Positions 36,344-49,378 of a DNA stretch of 64,000 nt are shown here, piece by piece (within the stretch, counting starts at the first letter, position 1; each line of letters starts with the position of its first letter). The stretch covers positions 8,388,696 to 8,452,695 of the forward strand of contig OX579638.1 in assembly GCA_951230915.1 (NCBI GenBank). Reading direction: 5' to 3'. Below the pieces are notes generated by a model that was not told the DNA's origin, ran no database searches, and was given only the letters and a program-made list of their open reading frames with translations. A program made the translations under genes and the position numbers. This stretch comes from Antitrichia curtipendula. Its lineage: Eukaryota > Streptophyta > Bryopsida > Hypnales > Leucodontaceae.

Positions 36344-36999
36344 ACCCTTCACCCGTAAAATGCCCAAGGCCTCTTTTGAGCTTCTAGGAATTCACTCTAA
36401 AGTGAATAAGAAGCCAACATTTTTATAAGTTGTATCAATTTTTTTGAATTGTAACCATACAAAAACAAACTAGATATGTTAAAGATGATATAGGAAAAGG
36501 AAACACAACTATATCACTTATGGATTGAAATATTATAATGTTTGATCATGTGGGTGTTAAAATTTTGAAAGTAATTTGAAGTCTTTCAATCCTCTTTTCA
36601 CATGTCAAATCTAAAAATTTGGTCACCAAAAAAAATAGGAGAATAAAAGGCTTAACATGCATAACCCCAATCAATTTATAGTTTCTCAAAGTCTACTCTA
36701 CAATTTTTTTAAATGAATTTCTAATGTGATTTATTCTCCAAGATCTAGTGTATTTGAGATTCATTTCCAAAAGCCCACAACACTACAAAAAGTCAAGATT
36801 GCAATGGCCCCCCTTGCACAAAATTTTAAATAGAAAAATCATGATCAATCATTTTCAAAATCGGATTTTTGATGCTAAGACTAGACTTCAAAAAGAATTT
36901 CAAAATAAATTAAACTATCAAAAATAGCAATTTGGTTAGATTTTATTTAACATCAAAGTGTTGTTAACACCAAAATTTGGAGCCTCATGCATTTAGGGG
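36344..36999 (-). mobile_element. Family E element, TTAA-flanked
   Basis: TTAA at 36,340-36,343 and 37,000-37,003 flank a 656-bp unit starting CCCTTCACCCGTAAAATGCC and ending GCATTTAGGGG. The interior is the reverse complement of the 27.1-kb copy. Other copies lie at 51.1-52.6 kb and 55.5 kb. No open frame of note. Confidence 0.7.
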
Positions 37000-37239
37000 T
37001 TAAAGGACACCGCAATTGTTATTTGTCCAATGAATGACACAAAATCCCTCTATGTAGGACACAAGTGCAACTCCTCCTCCTCAAAATTTTGGTGTAGAAA
37101 AGGGAGGTCTTTTAAAATAGTTTGACCTCCAATGAGTATTTTATTTTTTTCAAAGTCGATGATGTCACACAATACCAAAAGGGATGATTTCCACAATCAC
37201 TAGCTCGTCCTTAAAAGGTTAAGCTTAGTGGGGGAGTAA

Positions 37240-37647
37240 GGTAGTATGCTCTTAAAGCGACCATTTAAGGGCTGGTCCGCCTTTTTCACAGGCTTTCATG
37301 GACGAAAATATTTTTAAATCATTTTTCAGAGAAAGAAAAATAGATGTGGTACCTAACACAAGCGGTTTTGTATTTTTCCAAGCATTTTTGAATTACTCAT
37401 GAATTTTCAAAGATTCAGGACATAGGCACCTATTTGTGACCATAGGTCTTCCAAAATCTGTCCACTTGCAACTTGTAAAGAGATGTGCAGAAATCAAAGA
37501 CAATGATTGGCTCTTGAAATAGAAAAACAATTTTTCCTCAATGCATTCAATTGCTAAACTAGTCCATTTAAGGATCACCCCATCTCCATTCTTCACCTAA
37601 AAATAGGAGCGGTTTCAAAAAGATGGACGCTTTTAGAGCACACTACC
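37240..37647 (+). mobile_element. 408-bp MITE, copy 1 (GGTAGTATGC termini)
   Basis: GGTAGTATGCTCTTAAAGCG (37,240-37,259) is mirrored by CGCTTTTAGAGCACACTACC (37,628-37,647), with two mismatches. Another copy of exactly the same length lies at 55,743-56,150 in the opposite orientation. Here the TTAA flanks are decayed (GTAA, TTGG). Confidence 0.8.
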
Positions 37648-38369
37648 TTGGTGCAAAAAGCAATCTTCCTTCTTTGGTGTGATGCACTTGTTTACAACTA
37701 TAAAAATGGAGGAAACATATAGAATAGAAATGAAACTTCAATTATTCATCCCCCAAAGTGTACATTCATCCCCCAAAAATGTTTTTAGAATATGTAACAA
37801 ACCAACTAAATATGGGGAATATATCGCTTAGAATTCCCTCAATTTTGGAGTGAAATATCTCTCAACCCCCACCCCCAGTACCGACACTCCCGGACTCTTA
37901 TTAGATTCTCAATTTGCATTCAGTATCCATTTTCTAAATACTTGTACACCTGAAACTGCGTTTTCACGTGCGGGAGTCTTTGAATGAATCGGTAGGCATT
38001 CCTGCAAGTGTGTCACGTTGTGTGAATCCTGTATCGGCATGTGTGTCACGTTTTCACCTAAAAAACTTAAAAGCATAACCGACTGTATACGATACAGTCA
38101 TATTCACTTGTACGTATAATCGTACGTAATGGTATACATACGATTATGTACAATTTCACGTGGAAAACGTGGAAAGCAAACACATCAGTTTGAAGACAAT
38201 TCTATGGAAGGTACAAGCACCCATTCCCGTGACTTCAAGAACTCCTCCCTCATGTACCAGTGGTGCACATTTTCTTTCTAGAGTATATTCCATTAGTACA
38301 TGATGACGGAATTGGGTGCAGTGGTGGGAATGGGTGCATCCACCTTATTTCCCTTATATGGACATAGAA
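37648..38369. other. Intergenic, short palindromic patch
   Basis: Around 38,080-38,160 there are overlapping palindromes built of TGTATACGATACAG and GTACGTATAATCGTACGTAA words. No gene recognised. Confidence 0.4.
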
Positions 38370-39265
38370 TGTAAAGTATAATGGTTTGAGAAGATGTGGA
38401 AAAAATTTCAGAAATTTCTAAAAGACTTCAGAATTTTTTTTGTAGATTGCAAGATATTAGTGTTTGAAGTGACATAAATCCTCCCAAAAATTGGGAAGTT
38501 CCACTTCACAAGGTTACATTTGTGTGAAAATTTGTCTCAAATGGTGATGCTTTTGTGGATTCATTCTTCAAAGCAAATTCGCTACATGTCACATTTGTGT
38601 GAAAAATGTCCCAAATGGTGGTGCCTCTTTGGATTCATTCTTTAAGACAAGTTTGCTATATGCTTGGAAAAATTCAGATCATTTGGAATTGTACGACATA
38701 CAGGAAAAAAATTGTAAATAAAAAGAAGTAGAGAATGATTCAAAATACTAAATTGTTAAGAATTTAGTTATAAAATTGAAAAATGTCAATCCGAATGGTT
38801 GTAATGTTGTAATAAAAAAATCTACATCCTATGATTTTGTTTTTTTCCCAAAATACTGAAAATTGAGTTAAAAATAAATAAATCAAAGTTTATTTTAGAG
38901 TAGAAAATCCATAAAACTACCTGCAAACTAAAACTCCTTATAATTTTTGACTCATTAATAAAAATGGATGATTAAAAGCTTTCCAAATATTTATAAATCT
39001 AGAAAACCAATTTCAAATTTTTGTTTATGAAAAAAGTGATTTTTTTTTATTTGCCCAAATTGTCTAACTGAGAAAAAACTCCACATATCATATAATAATT
39101 TTTTAACCATGTGGTCAAAACTTATGAAAATTGTTGGACCTTAAAGTTACTCCTTGTCTACATGTTGTGTGAAAATTTCAAAGAAAAATAAATAAAAATA
39201 CCATTTGTAATGAGCTACCTCAGATCGCGATGTTTTCAAAAAAATGTAGTTTGGTCCTTTAGGGG
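38370..39265 (+). repeat. Family D repeat copy with internal duplication
   Basis: Ends CTTTAGGGG|TTAA (TTAA at 39,266-39,269). It matches the family interior, including the reverse complement of 22,502-22,796. A block of about 75 bp (ACATTTGTGTGAAAA...GGATTCATTCTT) occurs twice in tandem at about 38,510-38,655. The left end is decayed. Confidence 0.7.
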
Positions 39266-39269
39266 TTAA

Positions 39270-40648
39270 CTACCTTGCTACATCTTTTATATTTTTAACA
39301 CACAACCTTCAAGGGGCGTAGTTGGATTGACATGATTCAACCAAGGCAATCTTGGATATACTTGTTAAGAACAAGTGGAGGAACAACCCCCCTCCTCATG
39401 CACCAACATGAAGAGCCCCCGCACGAGTAATGTCAACATGGGAAGTTGAACCAAGAACTTTGCTTGGTATACCTTTTTAGGGGTTAAAAGTAAGATTTCC
39501 TCTAGGGAAGATGATATATTATTTTGTACCTTTTTAACCACCTTGACTTGAAAGGCCACGTGAGATTTCAAAGGCATTTATTGGCCAAACCATTAAAGTA
39601 TCAAAGTTGCATATTAAAGCAATTTTTAAACTTTAAACTTTTTCCTACGTTTCAAATTACAGTGTTGAAGTTATAAATTTTTTCTCAAAATGGACGGAGA
39701 AGAACTACTGATTTTCAAATGATCCTTTAGATTTTGATTTGATCTCATGCCATAAGTTAAAGGGGCGTCAAAGTTCTTTCCTTGGTTCTTTCCTTGGTTT
39801 TCTCTCTTGACACGACACGCTGCATGCGATAACCAAAAGTCCAATTGTCAGCTTCAAATTCCTAGCATGCGCCTGTACAAATACGACATAGGATACAGAT
39901 ATCGTAGACGATACGAATACGTAGATATACAGGAAGACCATGTCCACAGCCCACAAGCCCAGGCAGGCGACGAAAGCGCCGCAGCAGGTGAGTGCGCACC
40001 GGATTGTTGTTTACAATCGAAGATCTGCGTTTGACTCGTCACGGAATCCGCGCAGTAACGATCTCGCGCGCTTTCACGGCGACATCCGACATTCAACAAC
40101 GCCGCCGCAGTTGCGCTTCATCGCGATGGAAATGGTGCACAGTGGACGAAGATTGCTCGAGACTTAGTGGAGGTTCCATTTCTGAAGGTGTTCGCCTAGG
40201 GTTTGTAGGTTCCAACGTCGTCGAGAGATTCCTGAAGAGCATTTTAAATTTTTTTCTTATGTAGAACTTGTGAGATTGCTACGCAGGGGATGCGAGAAAC
40301 GATGGAGATCGCCGTGGGGAGATTTTGCTTTCTTTTTCGGTAGGTGTGGGAGAGATGCGCTCCAATCTCGTAGAAAGGGATGCCGCAAGGGTTGAGGATT
40401 CGGTTTCGGCCAGATTTTAAAGTTCCTTGGGGGGAGGGAGAGATATTGACACTAACCGACTAGACGAGTGGACGAAGATGCGCGATTTTAAAGTCTCTTG
40501 GCTAGGGTTTGTGAGATGGGGACCAAGGGTGTACTAGAGAGGGGGGAATGCGAGATGCGAGATGCGAGATGTGGTTCACGGAAGATTGGTTGAATAGTTG
40601 GTTAGGGTAAAGGTGTGAGCAAGGGTTTGGGTAGTTTTTAGGAAATCC
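39270..40648 (+). promoter_or_regulatory. Upstream region and probable 5' leader of the MYC gene
   Basis: From about 39,950 the base composition shifts to GC-rich, as in a transcribed leader. A donor-like CAG|GTGAGT at 39,987 and acceptor-like ACGCAG|GGG near 40,285 could frame a leader intron (inference). A tandem GATGCGA 7-mer repeat lies at 40,546-40,572. Small upstream open frames such as 39,992-40,264 start before the main ATG. Confidence 0.4.
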
Positions 40649-40934
40649 ATGATGATGGAGACGCCAGTGCCGAGCTTCTGGGACATGGGAGACTCGGCCA
40701 TGATCGAGGCGTTCATGGGGCCGGCGACGTACGGGATCCCGCCGAGCTTCCACAACGAGACTAATGGGGGATCTGCGCAGGAGGAGCATCTGGGGAACGA
40801 CAAGGGGCTGGAGCTGAGTGAGACGCTCTTGCTGCGCAGGCTGCACTCGCTGGTGGAAGAGTCGCCGGAGAGTTGGACGTACGGCATTTTCTGGCAGCTC
40901 TCTACGTCTCCTACAGGCGAGCTGTAAGCCCCTC

Positions 40935-40974
<40 letters not shown>

Positions 40975-43900
40975 TATTCTAATTCCTCTTTCAAGCTCTT
41001 CAAGCTCAAGCAAGCAAGTGAAAGGAAGAAATGACTCTCTCTCTCTCTCACCCTCTTACTCCGCCCCTACAGTTTCAACTTCCTTTAGAATCCTTCAAAC
41101 CGGGATTTTTACTAGAATCAACCCTGTGCTTGTGAATAAGGCGTGGGATACGAAACCTGTTTGAGCCCTGAAAAATTTCCGGACCCTGACCCCCCTGTGA
41201 ACAACTCATCTCTTCCGATACACTTGGTTGACCTTCTATTAGCAAGTGGCGTAAGCTTGCCTTTGCTAAATGTCCGCAGGCATTCGTCTTTGAATGGAAA
41301 TGAGGTTGTCTGTTGCTCCTTCAATAGTGATCTACCCCCGAGGCCCCCCCCGTCCCCCTTCAGATTGGTTGCTTAAGAAATTCCTTTGTAACATGAACCT
41401 TTAAGAGCCAAGAAGACGTTTTTATGGACAAAATAAGGTGTCTGGATACGGAATGACGATTCTTCAGGAGGATGAATAGTAATCTGGTACTTAGGGATTA
41501 GAATTTGATCTAAAGAGTTTTTTTTGTTCTTGTACCTAAAAGACCTTCTTCAGGGTTCTCCCGGGAAAAGAACACTCCTGTATCTGTTAATATGTTTCAA
41601 TTTGATTCTCTACTGTAGTTGTGAGTTAACTCCATTACTTGTGTAGCCACCAACTCTTCTTCTCAATCTAGTTCAGGCCCCACCCGCACCAACCAATTAG
41701 TATCAATTAGCTCACTGGGGTGTTAAGGCTTATTTGAAAGCTACCTAACCTGACCTAAGGTTGGAAGCTTGGAAAGCGTTTAACCTAAGAGGAAACCAGC
41801 TCCTGTGGAGAATTGTGCATAGTGTAGCAGAGTGCGACGCTGTTGAATTATAAAATTTGGATAATTGGTAAATTAGATATGATTTGTTCAAAGTACAAAA
41901 TGTGTAGGGCTCTAACTGCGTTCCTCCCCTTAATTGTAGAGTATGTGTAAACTAAAGAATTCAATAGTATCCCATGTGTTCAATTTGACTAGGGTATATA
42001 GAACTTGGATGATTCTTAAGCCTCCTACTCTATTAGGGGAAGTCACAGTACCTCTCAGATTCTTCAGCGAGTTTGCTGAAAGTTTAAACACCTTCTTGGC
42101 CGATGAAGAATCTATTAGGTTCCAATGCTTTTGAACTCATTATGATCGACTATTGCCTTTTCAAAGTGAACTTCCTAATTTACCTTGCGCAAGTGAGGTT
42201 TAAGGTCTCCCCTTTCGTGCTGTGCTGGTGTCCTTGCAAAGTGGATTGAAGGACGGAGCATTTACGGCATTTGCAACGTTGGAAAGCTTTTTTTGTTTTT
42301 GTTTTGTTTTTAATATTTCTGTCCAGATTCACATGGCAATTGGGGTATTAACCGACGTTAGACACCAAAAGCAATTCTTAATTCCAAACTATTATTATTT
42401 GGAGTTCGCATGGCAAGGGTTTTAATTCCGCGGTTTTGACTGGGACAGGATGTTGGGTTGGGGAGATGGGTACTTCAAGGGTCCCAAGGAGAATGAGGTT
42501 CCTGATACAAAGGACATGGAACAGGGAGTGAGTGAAGAGGATCAGCAGCTGAGGCGGAAAGTGTTGAGGGAGTTGCAGGCTCTTGTGAGCAATTCTGAAG
42601 AAGACATTAGTGACTATGTAACAGATACAGAATGGTTTTACCTAGTCTCGATGTCGCACTCATTTGCCCATGGTGTGGGGTAAGCATTGCAAGTCTAACT
42701 CCTTTGCTTCTGATTGCATTTGATGCCAGGGCTTCTTTAACGCCTTTTTTAGAGCTTAGAGTACTGAAGCTGCTGATCTTTAGTGGATGTCTCCAATTTC
42801 AACTTCCTCACTGCGAGCATATGATAATGCAGGACCCCGGGTCAAGCATTAGCAACTGATAGTCCAGTGTGGCTCACTGAGGCAAACAAGGCCCCCACCC
42901 ATATCTGCACTCGAGCTCATTTGGCCAAGGTACGACTTCACGATTCTCCTTCTTAATGTAGTGTGAAGTTGTGCTTTTCCCGTAAGTTAGGAAGATGGTT
43001 TCAAAAGAATTAGACTATTTCAGGAACTATTAGACAGCATCACCAAGAGAATATTTGCCATGATTCAGAGTAAGGTCAAAAAATGATATTGGGTCTTGAC
43101 AAATGCAGTAAGCTCTTTGTTTACATTCGATTTTCAATTCTCACTCTGTTCACTGTACATAAAGTTTCATTCTGGCTTGCTGTCCTAGAACACTACTGAT
43201 ACCTCACTTCTATCATGAGTAGTTTCTGCAGGATGGAATAATTATACCAGAGTAAAAATTTACAGAATAAGAGTCAAAGAAAGGTTTTGGACTGATTAGC
43301 TTCTGGTTGGTGGCTTTGTTTTATCTTTTATGCCGCTTCATCAAATGCAGATGGCCGGCATTCAGGTATGAACAGGACTTGAGCATTTTCTGTCTCAGAT
43401 TTAATCCTGAGGGGTGTTTTGTGATATTATTTTCTCTGGTATAAGCTTTTGCAGTTATATGGATTTGTCATCTTATTGAGCCAGAGTGCATCACTTGTTG
43501 CACGAGTTTTTTGCAGTAGCGTCCCAGATTGTGTATCAGATTCTTATCCGTAAGTTTTTCTTGCACCTGCAGACAATTGTTTGTGTTCCAACAAGGGATG
43601 GTGTTGTCGAGCTAGGATCGACAGATCTGGTGAGTTTAGAGAAATCTCCAAGTGAGTTCATAGTTTTGGAAACCTCTTTTGCGCAGTATGAGGATCAGTT
43701 CATATATCGCAGAACAAGTTCCAAATGGACGAATCTCTTTTTGGAAATTTCTCCTGATCCATTCCGGATTATGATATTCTAGGGCTCTTTGCTTTATTAC
43801 AGATGTAGCACCTGCTAACTCACCTTTGTTTGCTTTTGCAGATAAGGCAAAACCCGGAAGTTGTGCACAGTATTAAGATGGCCTTTGACGAGCCATCATG

Positions 43901-46655
43901 GGGAGCAAGTCGAAGTCAAGTCATGGCACAGTCCTTGCTTGTGGACAGTGATGCGACGTTCTTCCCTCCCAGTCCAAGCATTGTGTCCTTGAACACGAGG
44001 TCCAGCCCGAGCGCAGTCAGTAGAGGCTCTGGACTGGGTAAAGATCAAGAACCACACTATATTACAGGTAGGAATGTTTCAGGTTCTTCAATGCCAAGCA
44101 CAAGCTTCGATAACTTGGACTATCTGTGGCCGCAGTCAGAAGACATGCAAGTGAACGACGTAGTATCAGTTAACACTATGGAGAAGGATCAGTGTCAATC
44201 ACCTACGTATTATAGGCCACCCAGTCAGGAAGAGAAGCTTCCGTTTTCTGCCACAAGTTTAGTAAGCAAAACCATGGTACCAGAAGTGAAATTTCCTACT
44301 GTTGATAGAGTAGCCTATGAAGTGCAGAGACCTTCACATGGACCCCCTTCGTACTCGTACTCTCCCGTTGGGGGGGATTTCAGCCAGGTCTTAAATTCTT
44401 CAGATTTCATGGGGATGAAGCTTCCAGTGCAAGAAGAGAAGGTGCGTGTTCCTGTAGCTTCAACGAAGCCTGTGGCTGAGAAATCTATTATTCCTGTTTT
44501 CAAACCTCCGAAGCAACAACAGATTACAATTTCAGGACCTCCAGTCAGTGGAAGTGGGCGCTCCAGCTTTGATCAGTCAGAACATGATTGCCAAGAATCA
44601 GAAGCTGAAATCTCCTTTAAGGAGAGCAGTGCCGTGGAGTTCAGTCTAAATGTGGGTACGAAACCTCCTCGCAAGCGGGGTCGGAAGCCGGCTAATGACA
44701 GGGAGGAGCCTTTGAGTCATGTCCAGGCCGAAAGGCAACGAAGAGAAAAGCTCAATCAGCGCTTTTATGCTTTGCGAGCTGTGGTGCCAAACGTTTCCAA
44801 AGTGAGCGTTCTTCCTGTCCTTCCTCTTTTTTTTCTCTTTTCAAAAGAGTTCGTGAACGACTCCAATAGTACCGCACCCGTTTATTTCAATTGCTGGAAG
44901 ACCACTAGTTGTTTTACATCACATAGAACAATGTGATATAAAACAATTATTTTTTCTCACTCTAATTAAAGTGAATGGTACAGTTTAATAATACCCTTGA
45001 CTGTCAACCCTTCTTGTGTTTACAAGCTTTGAATTTTTGGCACATTTTGCAGTGTTTCTAGCAAACTAGAGCTAAGTACAAAAATCACAGTTGGGACACT
45101 AGTTTACATTCACTTGTTGATATATCCTGTAAACCAAGTGAATTGTAACGCCATTTCAGGTAGTCTCTATAGTGAACACTGCCAATTTTAACGTAGCTAG
45201 ATTTTCTTAAATACCTCGGGGAGTGGGATTTCTACTAGGAATCTTTACATTATTACATTGCTCTTTTCATGTATCATTGCTCTGCTTGATTAGTTTTCTA
45301 GTTTGTTGAGCTGAAGTTTGGATGTTTGACGACAGATGGACAAAGCATCCTTGTTGGGGGACGCCATTGCGTACATTAACGAGCTGCAGAGCAAGCTGCA
45401 ATTAGCAGAGGGTCAAATCAAGGACTTGAAAAGTCATGTGATAGCGTCAAGTGACAGGTCCCAGGAGTCGCTCTCCATTGGCAGGGGCTCCATCAATCAC
45501 CCCGCAAAAGATGTCTTGAGCAGAAGGCCACAAGGGAGTGCCATCAGCACACCAGTCTCCAGTGGGACCAAACCCATCATCTCCGTGCACATGCTGGGCC
45601 AAGAGGCCATGATTCGTATCAGCGGCTTGAAAGACTCGTATGCCCTTGCGCAGATGATGATGGCTTTGCAAGAGCATCGTTTGGAGGTTCAGCACTCCAA
45701 TACCTCCACCTCCATGGGCGCCATCGCTCTCATTGTAATTGTAAAGGTGAGAGACGGCATACCCTCTTTGAATTGCCCTTTAGACCATCTTTACACCTTT
45801 CCGTGTACTACTGTGAGGGAGAAATCGGTGATATCAATTATACTATGGGTTGAAATAGCTCCAAATTTGGAAGACATCTTTAGGTTATGAAGATTCTGAG
45901 CTCATATGGCCCATGATCTTTAGAATTGTTGCACTGTTGGACTAGATTCATTTTGCGAACACCAAACTTCACACCAAGTGTAAACATACCTTATAGGTTG
46001 CATTTATATCGAGGGAGTATATTTGAAGCTTGAGGGGGATAAAATAATCCTATAAGATTGAGGGGTCAAAGTGACCTTAACCTTTCATTGCAATGGTGCT
46101 ATTTCATCTTTCTCAAGTTTGAAATATATCTCCTTTGGTGTAAATGTTCTTAAAAGATTTTGTTTTTCCTTTTGCAATTTCTACTCCATTTTCTTTTTGC
46201 CATTCGATTGTTCCTCTCTACTATTCTGTCACGTTTATAACTCGATATAAGCCCAAGCCTTCACTTGCTTTCATCTTAATCTTTCATCCCCCAGGTATCT
46301 AGCAAGAATAAAAACATTGTTTTGGAAAACCATGATTCTCAATTGGCTACAAGCAAATAATATCTTCTAATTATAATTGGTTTTATATATGCAAATCAAC
46401 TTATACTGATGGTCCTCTATGCTTTGAATCGTTTTTTGCTGCACCTTGCTGATTAGATATATTTATCCTTAAACTGTTATTTTTGAGCTGCATAAAACTG
46501 GATTTGGAGATTGACTATTGGATTTGTATCATCTGCAGATTGAGCCAACAGAGCATTACACTCAAGAGCAGCTATGTGCAATTCTTGAGAGATCATGTCA
46601 ACCACAAAAGGAAGAGGGTCACATACAAGCAGGTTCATCAAGACAATCGCAATAA
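40649..46655 (+). CDS. MYC-type bHLH transcription factor (subgroup III)
   Basis: Nuclear DNA-binding factor of the bHLH-MYC_N class, related to jasmonate-pathway MYC2 proteins and to R/TT8-type factors. Eight exons: 40649-40923, 42449-42679, 42833-42929, 43351-43365, 43573-43629, 43842-44801, 45336-45746, 46539-46655. All introns are GT-AG, totalling 720 aa. bHLH-MYC_N spans about 55-245 ([39 protein letters not shown]). The bHLH starts near 500 with [21 protein letters not shown]518, E522 and R526 of the E-box reader are intact. The helix-loop-helix crosses the exon 6/7 border ([15 protein letters not shown]). An ACT-like C-terminal domain ends with [12 protein letters not shown] in exon 8. 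Exon 4 is only 15 nt and encodes MAGIQ. The bHLH is closest to subgroup IIId/e; the RAHLAKMAGIQ stretch recalls IIIf. Targets cannot be inferred. Confidence 0.93.
40939..40971. repeat. TC microsatellite in MYC intron 1
   Basis: About 16 TC repeats just after the first donor site; a shorter TC run follows at 41,034-41,049. Confidence 0.95.
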
Positions 46656-47275
46656 TTTCTTTTACGACGATGCCACCTTTCAATGAGTTTGAACGGGCAT
46701 GGTGAACAGATTTTTTTTCCTTCCACAGTTATCACGAAGAAAGAAAGAACCAGTGTGAAGTGGTGGCAGGGTCTACTGGGGCAGTTCAATGTTGAAGCCT
46801 ATCTGCTTGATTCAAAGTACACAACAGGACAGTGATTCAACATCTTGATGAAGTCCTGGCTGACTAGTAACTTATATGTACATTATTGGGCGGTTATTCC
46901 CAAGTACATGATGTAAACATTTAACTTGTAAGTTAGTTACAGGAGATGGTTTGCAAGGTTCAAAAGTTATTGACCAATCATTTGATTGTTCACTGACAGT
47001 GCATACATGATATTCGATATATGAGATACCATTGACAGACGAAGATGTGAAATTATATTTGACAGATGAAGATGAATTTCCACGTATTTGAACATTGTTT
47101 AACAGAAAAGAATTTTGTTTCTAAAAAACAATTCCAATCTCTGCACTTCGGGATTTGTTTGTTCTAATGAGTCAACAAGTAAAAATGCTCGACGAATTTG
47201 GCAAGCAGTCTTCAGTGGATGCTGACGACCGCGTCACTCGTTCAAAATTGCAGTTGCCCACTTCTGTACAGAGGT

Positions 47276-49378
47276 TCAATTTGCGGAGATTCGTCTAATC
47301 TGCTGCACCCTTTCAGCTTCTACAGAAAGATCCTGTAGAACTGCTCTCACCTGGTTGCCTAGTATGTGCGACACGTACGAAGCTGCACAATTTAAATCCG
47401 TACCACAAAGATGTCAATAATACTGGATCTAATTTGAATGGTAGTAAAAACAGTGCAGCTTCTAGTAGCTGTATTAAAAGATCAAAAGGATTGAGAATAT
47501 AAAACTGAAATTGAAATCCAAATGTCTTCGGTCAAAGCAGGATTTAATTCGAGGTTTTAGATTCGGCCATGTTGAAATAATTATACATTCTTTTAAATTG
47601 GTCTTTGATACACAGCTTCAATTTTCTTAAACAAAACTGAAATTCTACGCTGCAAAGCCACTTCCACCACGTAAATACATTACAAATAAGTAAGCAATAC
47701 CTAATGGGCCAGGTGGAAGCATTGATGGCAAAACCTCCTGTGTAACCACCACATTGCAACCCATCGACTTGCCATTTACCATTCGTGGTTCTACGCCCCA
47801 GTAGCCATTGAACATTTTCAAAAATCCAGGCTCATTCCTACAACCACGAAAATCAGTGAAACCACTGTCAACAAACAAACCATCATTGAAGTTAAAACAC
47901 ATAACATTGGAAATAACAGCTTGGAAAATCAAAGCAAATGTGCTGCAAGGTATTTTATCTTGTATTGTAGACATTAAAATAAATTGAACACCTGACATTT
48001 ACCACCATTACCTTTCAAAGACATATTAAAGGGATACTCGCAATAATCAAGAGTTAGTGAAATGATATGAAGTGTACTGCGAGGTGAAGGTCAGTGAAAC
48101 TCACAACTTGTATGAGACCGCTTTCCTGCCAGGATCCTCTTCTACTTTCATTTTCATATCAAATGTTCCCGACAAAAACATCATGTTCCAATGCGCGTGC
48201 TGCGTTACGAATTTCCCCTCATCATTATTCTCCACTTCAACTTTTGACACCGTTTTGAAAATATCAGGATTTTTCTCATAATCTGTAAGGATTCCATATG
48301 TAATATCTGGATCCACTGCCATGCTCATGCATCCCTTAATCTCGAAAAAACCATTCTGTCAATGCATTACAAGAATAACACAACGATTAGCGAAACCTCG
48401 TTACATACTACGAAATCAAAGACTTGAAACTGATCAATCAATCAATTCATTACTCTTAACGGTGCAAATTTAACTGCACATTCGCAGCAGGGTCAAAGAC
48501 AGACCCTCTGGAAATAACTTATAGCCAGACCAGCTGAAGAACGCAAAAAACTCAAGAGAACAAAGCCAGCATGTGAGCAAGCACAGGAACAAATATTCCA
48601 ATATATGCAGCAGAATTTTTTTTTTGAAGATACCTTCCTCTCAACTGAGACTTCTGCAGGTCCCGTTGTGCCTCTGCACCAATAAATGATTCAAATGAGA
48701 ACAACAGAATCATGAAATTTGACAATGACTTGAATTACGATACACACAAATATTGTACTGCATTATAATAACTCTCCCCAACCAAAAAATACTCTTCCTC
48801 CAGCTCAAATGGACATATCTCCTAATAACAATCTACCGACATGAGACTCATTTCATAATACACAATGCACTGTAAACTTTATCAGATGAAGGAAGATGAA
48901 CAAAAGAGATTATGCTTTCATCTACAAAATTATGATAAAAGCTCTCCACGCTCAACCCCTAAAGGTCCAAACACTCAAAGACTAACAAAAGACCAATCCA
49001 ACTGATCATAGTGTGAAAAACATAATTCAAGTTTAAGGCCAAAGTTCATATCACTAGGATCAGTCAAGAACATTGCATGTGTAGATCAAAATAAGTAAAA
49101 TTGTCCCCATATGACGTAATCAAAACTTCTGAATGTTTTTTGAATAAGAGGATTTTTTGTCGACGGATAGAACAGGAAATGTTCAGGAACAGAAGCCAAT
49201 CAGTTCATATTCACCTGGACATGGGAGACGTGGTGCGTGGGCGGAGCTTCGTCGGCGAAGTGTCCCCATTGGTAGCAGCATCTCTTGCGGCGTTGATTTC
49301 ATCTCGACGCCGTCTCACGAGCGTCGGTGATCGCCGGTTGCTGCCGAACGCGTCGCCGGAAGGCTTGTTCCGCACCAT
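47276..49378 (-). CDS. START-like polyketide cyclase/COQ10-type protein
   Basis: SRPBCC-fold protein (Polyketide_cyc/COQ10 START class), resembling plant polyketide cyclase/dehydrase and lipid transport proteins; the ligand is unknown. Five exons: 49378-49215, 48673-48634, 48355-48105, 47837-47701, 47382-47276. Introns are GT-AG and frames join to 232 aa. The conserved core starts near residue 58 (PAEVSVERKNGFFEIKG) and runs through DPDITYGILTDYEKNPDIF, the WNMMFLSGTFDMKMKVEED strands and GYWGVEP to a C-terminal helix (LASYVSHILGNQVRAVLQDL). Residues 1-55 are Arg/Ser-rich and could be a transit peptide. The frame is open upstream to a TTG at 49,525, but ATG 49,378 is the first usable start. 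It converges on the MYC gene with about 620 bp between stops. Exon 2 (40 nt) is short. Confidence 0.85.

Noticed and set aside
45747..45890. Read-through of MYC exon 7 past 45,746
   Set aside because: A GTGAGA donor follows VIVK, and exon 8 supplies the conserved HYTQEQL ending.
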